Positions 35,383-49,933 are shown, counted from the stretch's first letter. The stretch is 64,000 nt of DNA from Achromobacter xylosoxidans (GCF_001457475.1 NZ_LN831029.1:992001-1056000); one strand, 5' to 3'. The notes: generated by a model from the letters alone, not told the origin. Program-made: numbers and translations.

Positions 35383-36856
35383 TGCGGCGCGGATGCTCAT
35401 CGTGGCGCTTGGGTTGGCGGCGCTGTCACCCGTGGCACGCGCGGGTGATGAGCCGTTGCCGTCTCGCCCGACCATGCCGTATCAGGCGCCGGCCGTGGTG
35501 GGCCAGGGCGTCGTCGATCTGACCTTGACCGATGCCGTCTTTCTCGGCTTGCGCGCCAATCGCGGCATACGCAGCGCCTACCTGACCCGCGTGGCGCAGA
35601 AGTTCGACCTGCGCGTGGCCGAGGATTTCTTTTCGCCCAAGCTTCTCGTTACCGGACAGATCACCGGCAACCGCAATCAGGACGACCGTTCGCGGCAGGG
35701 GGTGCTTTCGCCCGCGGCGACGATGGTGGGGGAATTCGGCACGCGTTTCAGCCTGGGTTGGACCAGCCAATTGAGCAAGGCCAACCGGGCGGGCGGGTTC
35801 CGGGACGACGGCGTCACGCTCGCGATCATCCAACCCTTGCTGCGCGGCGCGGGCCGCGAGGTGGCAACCGCGCCCTTGCGCATGGCGCGCTTGATCGAGC
35901 AAAGCAATCGGCTGGCCTTGCAGGATTCGGTTTCCCAGACCGTCACGCAGATCGTCCAGGCCTACTGGCAATTGATGCGGGCGCAGGAGCAAGTCACCCT
36001 CGCCAAGGCGGCATTGCAGCGTTCCCAAGCGCTTCTGGAGATCAACCAGGCGCTGATCGCCGCCGGACGCATGGCGCGGGTCGACCTGGTGCAGACGGAG
36101 GCCGATGTGGCCGCCCAGGAGTTCAATGTCGAGAATGCCGATAACGATCTCAACGCCAGCCGATTGATGTTGCTGCAACTGCTGGCCCTGGATCTGCGCA
36201 GCCGGATCCGGGCCAGCGACACGCCTGGGAAAAAGCCCTCGACGCTCGGCGTGCAGGATGCCCAGCGCATCGCGTTGACGCACCAACCGCGCTATTTGCA
36301 GCAGGTGATCGCCCGGGAACAGGCCGATATCAATCTTGTGGTCGCGCGCGACAACCGCCTGTGGGATGTTTCCCTGATGGGCGGCGCCAGCCAAGGGCGG
36401 ACAAGGCGATCGAGCCATTCGGAGCCGGTGTCCGATCGCCATTGGGACGGGTATGTGGGTGTCCAGGTCCAGATACCGATCGGGGACCTGAGCGCGCGAC
36501 AGGCTGCCGTCCATGCAAAAGCCGACGCGGACAACCAGGCGCTGCTGCTCGAGGACGCCGAACAGCAGTTGACGCTGGACGTGAACAACGCGGTGCGGGA
36601 AGTGGCCTCGCGATGGCGCCAGTACGAAATCGCGGGGCGCGTCCGCGATCTTTCACGCAAGAAGCTCGAGATCGAACACCAGAAACTGCAGGCAGGACGA
36701 TCGAGCAATTTTCAGGTGCTGGCCTTTGAAACCGATCTACGCGGGGCGGAGAACGCCCGACTCAATGCCTTGATCGGCTATCTGGATGCACAGGCGCAGC
36801 TGGACCTGAAGCTTGGCATGACATTGCAAAGTTGGGGTATCTCGCTGAATGACTAA
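35375..36856 (+). CDS. TolC-like outer-membrane channel of the array exporter
   Basis: 493 residues. The signal peptide (MRSAARMLIVALGLAALSP, then VARA) is cleaved before GDEPLP. No lipobox, so it differs from the NodT protein at 23485. The two outer-membrane-efflux repeats are visible as beta segments (GTRFSLGWTSQLSKA, DGYVGVQVQIPIGD) and long helices rich in Gln, Ala and Leu. Its start overlaps the permease stop by eight bases, indicating translational coupling. It would form the outer duct of the tripartite exporter. Confidence 0.88.
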   Translation: MRSAARMLIVALGLAALSPVARAGDEPLPSRPTMPYQAPAVVGQGVVDLTLTDAVFLGLRANRGIRSAYLTRVAQKFDLRVAEDFFSPKLLVTGQITGNRNQDDRSRQGVLSPAATMVGEFGTRFSLGWTSQLSKANRAGGFRDDGVTLAIIQPLLRGAGREVATAPLRMARLIEQSNRLALQDSVSQTVTQIVQAYWQLMRAQEQVTLAKAALQRSQALLEINQALIAAGRMARVDLVQTEADVAAQEFNVENADNDLNASRLMLLQLLALDLRSRIRASDTPGKKPSTLGVQDAQRIALTHQPRYLQQVIAREQADINLVVARDNRLWDVSLMGGASQGRTRRSSHSEPVSDRHWDGYVGVQVQIPIGDLSARQAAVHAKADADNQALLLEDAEQQLTLDVNNAVREVASRWRQYEIAGRVRDLSRKKLEIEHQKLQAGRSSNFQVLAFETDLRGAENARLNALIGYLDAQAQLDLKLGMTLQSWGISLND

Positions 36857-38123
36857 GCTCTTTGCCTATAAATCCGGCCTGATGGCGGCGGGCGTGGCCC
36901 TGCTTGCCGTCGCGGCGATCGCCTTTGCATGGCATCGGCCGCCTGGCGGCAGGGCGCAAGATAAACCCTCGCCCTGGACATTGGTTTCTCCTCGGCCGGT
37001 CGAGATTCGTCTGGGCGTGGCGGGAAAGATCGTTTCGGCGCAGATCGTCACAATCACGGCACCTTTCGATGGCAATATCAAGTCGCTTGAGGTGTCGGAA
37101 GGGCAGCGGGTGGAGGCGGGCCAGCGCCTGCTCGAGATGGATGTGACCCAACTCGACATACAGCGACGCCAGGCGCTGAGCGAACAGATCAAGGCGCGCA
37201 AGGTCCTGAGCGACATCGATCACTGGGAGTCGGGCCCTGACGTCGCCCGCGCTCGTCAAACCCTGTCGAGCGCGCGTCTCAGCGTGAGCGACACGCATCA
37301 GAAGCTGGTTGAGACCAGGCAGCTCTATGAGCGCGGAATCGTGCCCCGCATGGAGCTGGATGCTTTGATCCAGCAGGAAAAGATGCAATCCCTGTCGGTG
37401 GCCTCGGCAGAGGCGGAACTCGCCAACGCCCGGGAACGCGGCAAGGGGCAAGCGCGGCAACTCGCGGAAATGGAACTGGCCAATGCCACGGCCAGGCTCA
37501 ATGCGCTGGCCGATGAGGCCTCGGGCGGGGTGGTGGCGCCGTTTTCCGGCGTTGTGGTCCGAGTTCCGGGCAACGTCGATGGCAGGCAGGATGCCGCGGG
37601 AGCGCCATTGCAGGCGGGTACGAAGGTAGGGCAGGGCCAGGGGCTCTTGGCCATCGCCAACGTCGCGCGGGTCCATGTCGTGGCCAAGGTCGACGAGACG
37701 GATCTGAATCAGCTGCGTCCAGGCCAGCCGGTGGAAATACGTGGCGAAGGATTCAGGGACCTGGCGCTTTCCGGCGAATTGAAATCGATCGGGGTGCAGG
37801 GACTCGAAGGAGACTCGCAGGCGGGCACGATGTATCCGGTAGTGATTGCATTGCCGCCGCTGACGGCGGCGCAACAGGCGGTGGTGCGGCTGGGAATGAC
37901 GGCGAGCGCCTCGATCGTGATATTTCATGATGAGCAGGCGATGGTGGTGCCGGCCACGGCGATTCGTACCGACGCGGGAAAGAGCCTTGTCCGGTTTCGC
38001 GAATCGGCAAGCTCCCCCGAGCGGTCGGTCGTGGTCTCGGCCGGGCCGGCCACGCCGGACGGGGTGGTCGTGACGGGCCTTGCACCGGGTTATGTCCGGG
38101 ATGAATGGCAACCTTCGCCCTGA
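36849..38123 (+). CDS. HlyD-like periplasmic adaptor of the array exporter
   Basis: 424 residues with an N-terminal membrane anchor (LMAAGVALLAVAAIAFAW). The lipoyl halves TITAPFDGNIKSLEVSEGQRV and VVAPFSGVVVRVPG flank an alpha-helical hairpin (QRRQALSEQIKARKVL to GQARQLAEMELANATARL), followed by VHVVAKVDETDLNQLRPGQP, a typical HlyD barrel strand. It overlaps the channel gene by eight bases and is last in the ATPase-permease-channel-adaptor operon. The order, with the adaptor last, differs from macAB operons. Confidence 0.9.
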   Translation: MTKLFAYKSGLMAAGVALLAVAAIAFAWHRPPGGRAQDKPSPWTLVSPRPVEIRLGVAGKIVSAQIVTITAPFDGNIKSLEVSEGQRVEAGQRLLEMDVTQLDIQRRQALSEQIKARKVLSDIDHWESGPDVARARQTLSSARLSVSDTHQKLVETRQLYERGIVPRMELDALIQQEKMQSLSVASAEAELANARERGKGQARQLAEMELANATARLNALADEASGGVVAPFSGVVVRVPGNVDGRQDAAGAPLQAGTKVGQGQGLLAIANVARVHVVAKVDETDLNQLRPGQPVEIRGEGFRDLALSGELKSIGVQGLEGDSQAGTMYPVVIALPPLTAAQQAVVRLGMTASASIVIFHDEQAMVVPATAIRTDAGKSLVRFRESASSPERSVVVSAGPATPDGVVVTGLAPGYVRDEWQPSP

Positions 38124-38171
38124 AAAGACACGGGGGGATCGCCCGACGCGCGCCCATATAAAATACCCCCC

Positions 38172-39008
38172 ATGACCGCTCCAGAAGAAAAAGCCGACAT
38201 CGCCCGCCGCTTCGGCAGCCTGTCCCGCCTCTACGGCCCCGACGCTCCCGCCCGCCTCCAGAACGCCCACATCGCCGTCGCCGGCCTGGGCGGCGTAGGC
38301 TCGTGGACGGTCGAAGCGCTGGCCCGCTGCGGCGTCGGCGCCCTGACGCTGATCGACCTGGACCACATCGCCGAATCCAACGTCAACCGGCAGATCCACG
38401 CCCTGACGCAGACCCTGGGACAATCCAAGGTGGATGCCATGGCCGAACGCATCCTGGCCATCAATCCCGAATGTCGCCTGACCCGTGTGGACGACTTCGT
38501 TTCTCCGGAAAACGTCGCGCAAGTGCTGCCCGGCCCCTACAGCGCCATCATCGACTGCACCGACCAGGCCGCCGCCAAGATCGCCATGATCCTGCATGCG
38601 CGGGCCCTGGGGACTCCGATGCTGCTGTGCGGCGGCGCCGGCGGCAAGACCGATCCGCTGGCGTTGCGCGCCGGCGACCTGTCGGCCGCGGTCAATGACG
38701 CCTTGCTGTCCAAGCTGCGCAACAAGCTGCGGCGCGAACACGGGTTTCCGCGCGCATCGGACAAGAATGGCAAGGCGCTTAAGCGCGTGCCGAAGATGGG
38801 GATTCATGCCCTGTGGTTCGATCAGCCCGCCATCCTGCCCGATGAATGGACGCGGCAGGCCGAGGCCGAGGACGATATGGGCGCCTCGGCGCAGGCCGTG
38901 GCGCCGCAGGGGTTGTCCTGCGCAGGCTATGGCTCGGTGGTCACCGTGACCGCGGCCATGGGCATGGCGGCCGCCAACGAGGCCTTGCGGCTGGCGTTGC
39001 AAGGCTAG
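38172..39008 (+). CDS. tcdA: tRNA threonylcarbamoyladenosine dehydratase
   Basis: TcdA (CsdL) is a ThiF/E1-like enzyme that uses ATP to cyclise t6A37 of tRNAs to ct6A. The 278-residue protein has the nucleotide-binding VAGLGGVGSWTVEALARCGV, the LIDLDHIAESNVNRQIHAL segment with the catalytic Arg, and DCTDQAAAKIAMI, plus GLSCAGYGSVVTVTAAMG near the end. The -10-like TATAAAAT lies just eight bases before the ATG and no ribosome site is visible, so the mRNA may be leaderless or nearly so. It marks the return to conserved chromosome after the accessory locus. Confidence 0.93.
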   Translation: MTAPEEKADIARRFGSLSRLYGPDAPARLQNAHIAVAGLGGVGSWTVEALARCGVGALTLIDLDHIAESNVNRQIHALTQTLGQSKVDAMAERILAINPECRLTRVDDFVSPENVAQVLPGPYSAIIDCTDQAAAKIAMILHARALGTPMLLCGGAGGKTDPLALRAGDLSAAVNDALLSKLRNKLRREHGFPRASDKNGKALKRVPKMGIHALWFDQPAILPDEWTRQAEAEDDMGASAQAVAPQGLSCAGYGSVVTVTAAMGMAAANEALRLALQG

Positions 39009-39051
39009 CTGGGCGGCGACGGGCCCGTCACGGAACGCCGCCGCGCCCGGG

Positions 39052-39363
39052 TCACAGCGCCACGAACACCACGCCGTCCTCGATCCTGACCGGATAGGTC
39101 GCCAGGTTGTCGCGCAGCGGCGAACAGAGCGCGCGGCCGTCGCGCACGTCGAAGCGGCCCTGGTGCAGCGGGCACTCGATCTCGTGGCCCGTCAGGAAGC
39201 CGTCGCACAGGCGCGCATTGCCGTGCGTACAGAGGTTGTCGGTGGCGTAGACGTTGCCTTCCACGCCGTACAGCGCGATCTCGCGGTCGCCCGCCTGCAC
39301 GGCGATCACGTCTTCGTCCGGCACGTCGGCCAGCGCGATGGCCTTGATCCAGTTCGTACTCAT
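39052..39363 (-). CDS. Rieske-type ferredoxin of a ring-hydroxylating oxygenase
   Basis: A 103-residue Rieske [2Fe-2S] protein. The cluster ligands are in CTHGNARLCDGFLTG and CPLHQGRFDV. Such small ferredoxins carry electrons from a flavoprotein reductase to a ring-hydroxylating oxygenase. It is last in the operon beta-alpha arrangement transcribed from 41189, 15 bases after the beta subunit gene. No reductase gene is nearby. Confidence 0.92.
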   Translation of the reverse strand: MSTNWIKAIALADVPDEDVIAVQAGDREIALYGVEGNVYATDNLCTHGNARLCDGFLTGHEIECPLHQGRFDVRDGRALCSPLRDNLATYPVRIEDGVVFVAL

Positions 39364-39378
39364 GTCTTGGTGTCCTGG

Positions 39379-39852
39379 TCAGATGGGGTAGATCAGCGAA
39401 TTCGGGATCAGCTCGCTGTCGAAGATGCACAGGCGCGACTCGAACTTCAGCCCGTCGGGCGTCTGCCGGATCACGTCCAGGTAGCGGCCGACGTTGTAGA
39501 CCGTGGTCAGCTGGTTCGGCTTGGTGCGGAACACCGCGTAGTTGGCTTCCGATTCGATGCGGTCGCCCTGCACCGACAGCACGCGCGGCGCGCCGACCAC
39601 GTGGCGCTGGTAGTAGGGGTCGTGGAAGATGGTGTCGGTGGCGCCGTAGATGCGATCCTTGAGCATGCCGCGGCTCTCGAACGACATGGTCGCCAGCGGA
39701 TAGCCGCGCTCGTGGTTCTCGCGCGGCAGCACCTTGTAGACGCAGTCCTCCAGGAAGAACTCCGGCCATTGCTCCCATTGCTCGGCGTCGAGCGCGGCGG
39801 CGTAGTCGGCGTACAGCCGGGTCAACTGGTAGTAGAGGGGAAAGTCCAGCAT
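39379..39852 (-). CDS. Ring-hydroxylating oxygenase beta (small) subunit
   Basis: A 157-residue NTF2-fold small subunit. YADYAAALDAEQWEQWPEFF and the RGMLKDRIYGATDT segment are typical of this family, and it closes with RLCIFDSELIPNSLIYPI. Its reading frame overlaps the alpha-subunit stop; the ATG at 39852 has GGAGG seven bases upstream. It probably forms a hetero-oligomer with the alpha subunit. The length fits NagH of salicylate 5-hydroxylase. Confidence 0.88.
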   Translation of the reverse strand: MLDFPLYYQLTRLYADYAAALDAEQWEQWPEFFLEDCVYKVLPRENHERGYPLATMSFESRGMLKDRIYGATDTIFHDPYYQRHVVGAPRVLSVQGDRIESEANYAVFRTKPNQLTTVYNVGRYLDVIRQTPDGLKFESRLCIFDSELIPNSLIYPI

Positions 39853-39854
39853 GT

Positions 39855-41189
39855 TCACGCCTCCGCTTCCATCACGCGGCGCCAGTAGGCGTACATCCCG
39901 CGGATCAGGGTTTCGGTCACCATGTGGTCGGTGTTCTCGGCGGTCTTGCCGCCCAGTTCGGCCACGCTGCGGTGCCAGGGCTTCTGCGCGAAGCCCGATT
40001 GCGAGAATTCGATCACTTCGCCATCGTCCGCCGAGACGAAGCCGGCCGGGCCGAACAGGTTGGCCTGGCGCAGGCGGCGCTGTGTCATCTCGGGGGTGTC
40101 GTCGGCGAAGCCGAAGTGGGTCCAGACGAAGTCGAAGGCGTCGTGGCCGACCGGCTGGATGTGGCGCGTGGACAGCGAGTTGACCTGCTGCTGGATGATG
40201 ACGCTGGGGAACAGCGTCATCAGCACGGCGGTGGGGCCGTTCCACCAGGGTTCCGGCACGATGTCCAGGAAGCGGTCATCGTTCAGCGTCATCTGTTCCT
40301 TGAAGCTGGACACGCCGCTGGTGACGCTGCCCTTGCCGCCCTGGCCGCGGGTCGAGATCATGGCCGCGTGGCGGAAATGGCGGTCCATCTTCAGTTCCGA
40401 GCGGTTGTCGGCGCGCCACAGGCCGAAGGTGACGAACCAGGTGTGAAGCAGGCCGGGGTGGTACGGGTCCTTGATGTTCTCCTGCATCAGCTTCCAGTTG
40501 CCCGGGATGCGCTGGCGGCTGTAGCCGTGGATGACCAGTTGGCGGCCGTCGAAGACGCGGTCGAAGTAGTGCAGGATGTCCGGGCCCAGGTAGTCTTCCA
40601 GCGGCTCGACGTCGTGGTCGAACGAGGCGAACACCACGCCGTTGCGGCAGGCCACGGCCAGCTTGGTCAGGCCGTGATCCTCCGGCTTGAAATCGGGCGG
40701 CATGCCGCCATTGACGCGGCCGTCCTGCTTGACGCCGCGGCGGAACGGCACGCCGATCAGGTTGCCCTGCAGGTCGTAGTTCCACTGGTGGTAGGGGCAG
40801 ACGAACTCGCTGCGGTTGCCGGAACGTTCGCGGCAGAACTGCACGCCGCGATGGGCGCAGACGTTCTCCACCACGCGCACCTGACCGTCGTTGTCGCGCA
40901 GCAGGATGACGGAACGCTCGCCCACGGCGGTGCGCTTGAAGTCGCCGGGATTGGGGATTTCCGCTTCCAGGCCGACGTAGCTCCAGTGGCCGCGGTAGAA
41001 GAAACGCTCCAGCTCGCGCTGGTGCAGGGCGGCGTCGGTGTAGACGCCGAAGGGAATGCGGTGGCTGCCGTCGCCCTGCCAGGGGGGCATGAACGACAGC
41101 GGCTGTTCGCGGGCGGCGCTGGCGGGGCAGGCAGAGTTGGCGGCGGCGCCGGCGATCGCGTCCGGCGCGCTATCCAGGGGAGTGTTCAT
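39855..41189 (-). CDS. Ring-hydroxylating oxygenase alpha (large) subunit
   Basis: A 444-residue Rieske non-heme iron oxygenase. Rieske ligands are in CAHRGVQFC and CPYHQWNYD; the mononuclear iron facial triad falls in QENIKDPYHPGLLH plus a C-terminal Asp. With the adjoining NahR/NagR-like regulator, the closest relatives I can suggest are salicylate 5-hydroxylase (NagG) or an anthranilate-type dioxygenase. It attacks an aromatic carboxylate in the cytosol; product and reductase are unknown. Transcription is divergent from the regulator at 41383. Confidence 0.9.
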   Translation of the reverse strand: MNTPLDSAPDAIAGAAANSACPASAAREQPLSFMPPWQGDGSHRIPFGVYTDAALHQRELERFFYRGHWSYVGLEAEIPNPGDFKRTAVGERSVILLRDNDGQVRVVENVCAHRGVQFCRERSGNRSEFVCPYHQWNYDLQGNLIGVPFRRGVKQDGRVNGGMPPDFKPEDHGLTKLAVACRNGVVFASFDHDVEPLEDYLGPDILHYFDRVFDGRQLVIHGYSRQRIPGNWKLMQENIKDPYHPGLLHTWFVTFGLWRADNRSELKMDRHFRHAAMISTRGQGGKGSVTSGVSSFKEQMTLNDDRFLDIVPEPWWNGPTAVLMTLFPSVIIQQQVNSLSTRHIQPVGHDAFDFVWTHFGFADDTPEMTQRRLRQANLFGPAGFVSADDGEVIEFSQSGFAQKPWHRSVAELGGKTAENTDHMVTETLIRGMYAYWRRVMEAEA

Positions 41190-41353
41190 CGGCGGCCTCC
41201 GGCGAGGCGGCCGCGCCTACAGGGCGTGACGGGGGGATGGCGCATGGTTGTCTCCTTCATCCATCGGAGCCTGCGCGACATCGGCGCAGGCGTTTGTTGC
41301 ATCATCGGCCAGGGTGTGAAATAAATAAATAGAATCTGGATGATGACAACAAT

Positions 41354-41373
41354 CACCAAAATAAATATTGGTG
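41354..41373. promoter_or_regulatory. Putative NahR/NagR-type operator
   Basis: CACCAA-aataaata-TTGGTG, 6-bp perfect arms, ends nine bases before the regulator ATG and overlaps its GGAGA ribosome-site region. It lies in the AT-rich 193-base gap between the divergent oxygenase operon and the regulator gene, so binding could repress the regulator and act on the oxygenase promoter. Confidence 0.5.
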
Positions 41374-41382
41374 GAGACAAGC

Positions 41383-42285
41383 ATGAACCTGCAAGACATG
41401 GACTTGAACCTGCTGGTCGTGTTCAACGAGCTGTGCAAGCACGGCCGGGTGTCGGCGGTGGCGCAGAACCTGGGCATCTCGCAGCCGGGGGTCAGCAACG
41501 CGCTGGGGCGGTTGCGCAAACTGCTGGGCGACGAGCTGTTCCTGCGCACCTCGCGCGGCATGGTGCCCACGCCCTATGCCGAGGCGCTGGCGCAGCCGAT
41601 CGCCGACGCGCTGGCGGCGCTGCACGGCACGCTCAATGCGCGCGCCAGCTTCGATCCTGCGCGCAGCGAGCGCGCCTTCGTCATCGGCGTCAACGACGTC
41701 GGCGAGACCTACTTCCTGCCGCGCCTGATGCGGGCGCTGGACGATGCCGCGCCCGGCGTCACCATCCGCACGGTGCGCACCACCTCGATCGACGTGAAGG
41801 ACGAGATGGAGCGCGGTCGCATCGACCTGGCGATGGGCTTTTTGCCGGGCCTGAAGCACGGTTTCTTCCAGCGCCGGCTGTTCCGCCAGCCCTATGTGTG
41901 CATCTTTCGCGAGGATCATCCGCTGGCGCGCACCGGCGTGTCGGCGCGGCAGTTCCGCGCCGCCGAGCATGTCGCCATCGTGTCGGAGGGCACCGGCCAC
42001 GGGGTGGTGGACCAGGTGATCGAGCAGGCCGGCATCCGCCGGCGCCTGCGCCTGACGGTGCCGCATTTCATGGCGGTGGGGCCGGTGCTGCAGGCCACCG
42101 ACATGATCGCGGTGGTGCCGCGGCGCTTCGCCGATTGCGCCTGCAAGCCCTTCGGCCTGGCCACCGCGCCCTGTCCGGTGAAGATCCCCGAGTCCGTCAT
42201 CAACGTGTTCTGGCACGCCCGCAACCACCGCGAGCCGGCCAACCAGTGGCTGCGGCAGGTGGTGGTGGAGCAGTTCGCGGATTAG
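41383..42285 (+). CDS. NahR/NagR-type LysR regulator
   Basis: A 300-residue LysR protein of the NahR/NagR/NodD branch. The start MNLQDMDLNLLVVFNELCKH and the HTH SQPGVSNALGRLRKLLGDELF closely follow NahR. The effector domain keeps GETYFLPRLMRALDD, FFQRRLFRQPYVC, GTGHGVVDQVIEQAGIRRRL, VPHFMAVGPVLQATDMIA, and the conserved end NVFWHARNHREPANQWLRQ. NahR activates naphthalene/salicylate genes in response to salicylate, so salicylate or a similar hydroxybenzoate is the likely inducer of the divergent oxygenase. Confidence 0.92.
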   Translation: MNLQDMDLNLLVVFNELCKHGRVSAVAQNLGISQPGVSNALGRLRKLLGDELFLRTSRGMVPTPYAEALAQPIADALAALHGTLNARASFDPARSERAFVIGVNDVGETYFLPRLMRALDDAAPGVTIRTVRTTSIDVKDEMERGRIDLAMGFLPGLKHGFFQRRLFRQPYVCIFREDHPLARTGVSARQFRAAEHVAIVSEGTGHGVVDQVIEQAGIRRRLRLTVPHFMAVGPVLQATDMIAVVPRRFADCACKPFGLATAPCPVKIPESVINVFWHARNHREPANQWLRQVVVEQFAD

Positions 42286-42319
42286 GGGACCGCGTACTCA
42301 CCGCCCGGCGCGGCGGGAT

Positions 42320-42952
42320 TCAGGTTTCGCGCAGCGTGACCTTGAACCAGCCGCGCAGGGCGTTGGACAGCCGGATCTCGTCGGCCGCGTGCAGGTCGGC
42401 CAGGGTCAGCACGCGTTCGCTGACGTTGCCGGTATCGAGCAGTTCGGCGCGCTGCACGCCGGGCAGGCAGCCGCTGTCGACCGGCGGCGTGTACCAGTCG
42501 CCATCCAGGCGCAGGTAGACGTTGCTGCGGCTGCCTTCGCACAGCTCGCCGCGTTCGTTCAGGTAGACCAGGTCGAAGATGTGCGGATGGGCCGGCAGCC
42601 ATTCGATGGTCTTGGTGTACCAGGGCCGGTAGGTGGTCTTGTAGCGCAGCAGCGGTTCGGAGGAGCGCAGCGCCTCGGGAGCCAGCATGATTTCCTGCGC
42701 CGCCGGCAACGGCGGCAGCATGGCAGTCTGGATGTGGCGGCTGCCGTCGCGCGCGACCAACAGGCGCAGGCGGTGCGAGCCGGGGGTGTTCAGGCTGAGC
42801 GCGGCGATCATGATGTCGCTTTGCACCGCATTGCCGCCCCAGGTGTAGCCCAGCGCCTTGCAGGAATGCTCCAGGCGGTGCAGGTGGCGCGCCAGCAGCG
42901 GCACGCGGCGCTCGGCGTCGACCAGGATGGTCTCGATCAGTTCGGGTTGCAT
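42320..42952 (-). CDS. Class IV aminotransferase, aminodeoxychorismate lyase-like
   Basis: A 210-residue PLP fold-type IV protein, short for PabC (about 270). It has LLARHLHRLEHSCKALGYTW, the likely PLP Lys in LLRYKTTYRPWYTKTIEWL, VYLNERGELCEGSRSNVYLR with the Glu of the family, and a PPVDSGCLPGVQR loop. It follows pabB by 76 bases on the same strand, so it probably releases 4-aminobenzoate from aminodeoxychorismate for folate synthesis. The name pabC is likely but not proven. Confidence 0.82.
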   Translation of the reverse strand: MQPELIETILVDAERRVPLLARHLHRLEHSCKALGYTWGGNAVQSDIMIAALSLNTPGSHRLRLLVARDGSRHIQTAMLPPLPAAQEIMLAPEALRSSEPLLRYKTTYRPWYTKTIEWLPAHPHIFDLVYLNERGELCEGSRSNVYLRLDGDWYTPPVDSGCLPGVQRAELLDTGNVSERVLTLADLHAADEIRLSNALRGWFKVTLRET

Positions 42953-43028
42953 GCGGGCTCCTGGTAAACGGCGGGCGAAGGAGGGCGGGGCCGGGGTCTA
43001 TCCTACCCCGTGGACACGGATTGCGCAC

Positions 43029-44165
43029 TCAGGCGCGCAGGATGCGGGCCTTCCAGTGGCATTCCTGCCATTCCTCGGCCGGTTCGGAGTCGTGCACGAT
43101 GCCGCCGCCGACGCTGTAAACGCCATGGCCGGCCGCATCCAGCACCAGCGTGCGGATCGCCACGTTGAGCGAGAAGTCGCCGTCCGGCGCCAGCCAGCCG
43201 ATGCTGCCGCAATACAGACCGCGCGGCGCGGCCTCCATTTGCCGGATGCGGCGCATGGCGGCGACCTTGGGCGCGCCGGTGATGGAGCCGCACGGGAACA
43301 GCGCGCGCAGCACGTCCTCGAGCGTGGCGTGCGGCGCCTGCGCGGACACGGTCGAGGTCATGGTCCAGACGGTGGGATAGCGTTCCAGCGAGAACAGCGC
43401 CTCGACCTTGACCGAGCCGGGCTCGGCCAGCCGGCCCAGGTCGTTGCGCAGCAGGTCGACGATCATCAGGTTCTCGGCGCGGTTCTTGTCGCTGGCCAGC
43501 AGCGCCTGGCCCAGGCGCTGGTCCTCGGCCGGATCGGGGTGGCGCGGCGCCGTGCCCTTCATCGGCCGGGTGGTCAGTCGCGGGCCGCGACGGGCCACGA
43601 ACAGTTCGGGCGAGAACGACAGCACCGTGCGCGCGCCGTCCTCGATGTAGGCGCCGTGCGCCACCGGATTGCGGGCGGCGATGCGGCGATACAGCGTGGC
43701 CGCGTCGCCCTGGTACTGCACGTCCAGCGGCTGGGTGTAGTTGACCTGGTACAGCTCGCCGGCGCCGATCAGTTCGCGGATGGCGTCGATCTGGCGCACG
43801 TAGCCGGCCTCGGTCATGCGCGGCGTGGGGATGCTGAGGGCGGCCGGCGGGCTGTCGGCGTCGGGCGCGTCCCATGGCGTTTCGTCGATCTGGCGCTCGA
43901 ACACCAACGCCGTCAGGCGCGCCCGGCCGTCATCATGCGGCGGCGTCCAGGGACCGGCGGGCGCGGGCCGGGTGGCTTCGGGCAACAGCCATTCGCCGAG
44001 CTCGTAGTCCAGCAGCAGTGCGACCCAGTGTCCGCGCTGGCGCGCCGCGTCGATGGCGGCCAGCGCGGGGCCGACCTCGGCCGCCGCGCGCGCCTCGATA
44101 CGGGCCAGGAAGCCGTCCAGCCGCAGGGCGCGGCCGGCCAGCCGGTCTTCAAAACGACAATGCAT
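43029..44165 (-). CDS. pabB: Aminodeoxychorismate synthase component I
   Basis: A 378-residue chorismate-binding enzyme making 4-amino-4-deoxychorismate from chorismate and ammonia from a glutamine amidotransferase. The conserved C-terminal block is present: GELYQVNYTQPLDVQ, FSPELFVARRG, TRPMKGTAPRHPDPAED, NRAENLMIVDLLRNDLGR, FPCGSITGAPKVAAM and YSVGGGIVHDSEPAEEW. The N-terminal domain is shortened. It begins nine bases after uvrA, so it may be co-transcribed. Confidence 0.92.
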   Translation of the reverse strand: MHCRFEDRLAGRALRLDGFLARIEARAAAEVGPALAAIDAARQRGHWVALLLDYELGEWLLPEATRPAPAGPWTPPHDDGRARLTALVFERQIDETPWDAPDADSPPAALSIPTPRMTEAGYVRQIDAIRELIGAGELYQVNYTQPLDVQYQGDAATLYRRIAARNPVAHGAYIEDGARTVLSFSPELFVARRGPRLTTRPMKGTAPRHPDPAEDQRLGQALLASDKNRAENLMIVDLLRNDLGRLAEPGSVKVEALFSLERYPTVWTMTSTVSAQAPHATLEDVLRALFPCGSITGAPKVAAMRRIRQMEAAPRGLYCGSIGWLAPDGDFSLNVAIRTLVLDAAGHGVYSVGGGIVHDSEPAEEWQECHWKARILRA

Positions 44166-44173
44166 GACGCTCT

Positions 44174-49933
<5,760 letters not shown>

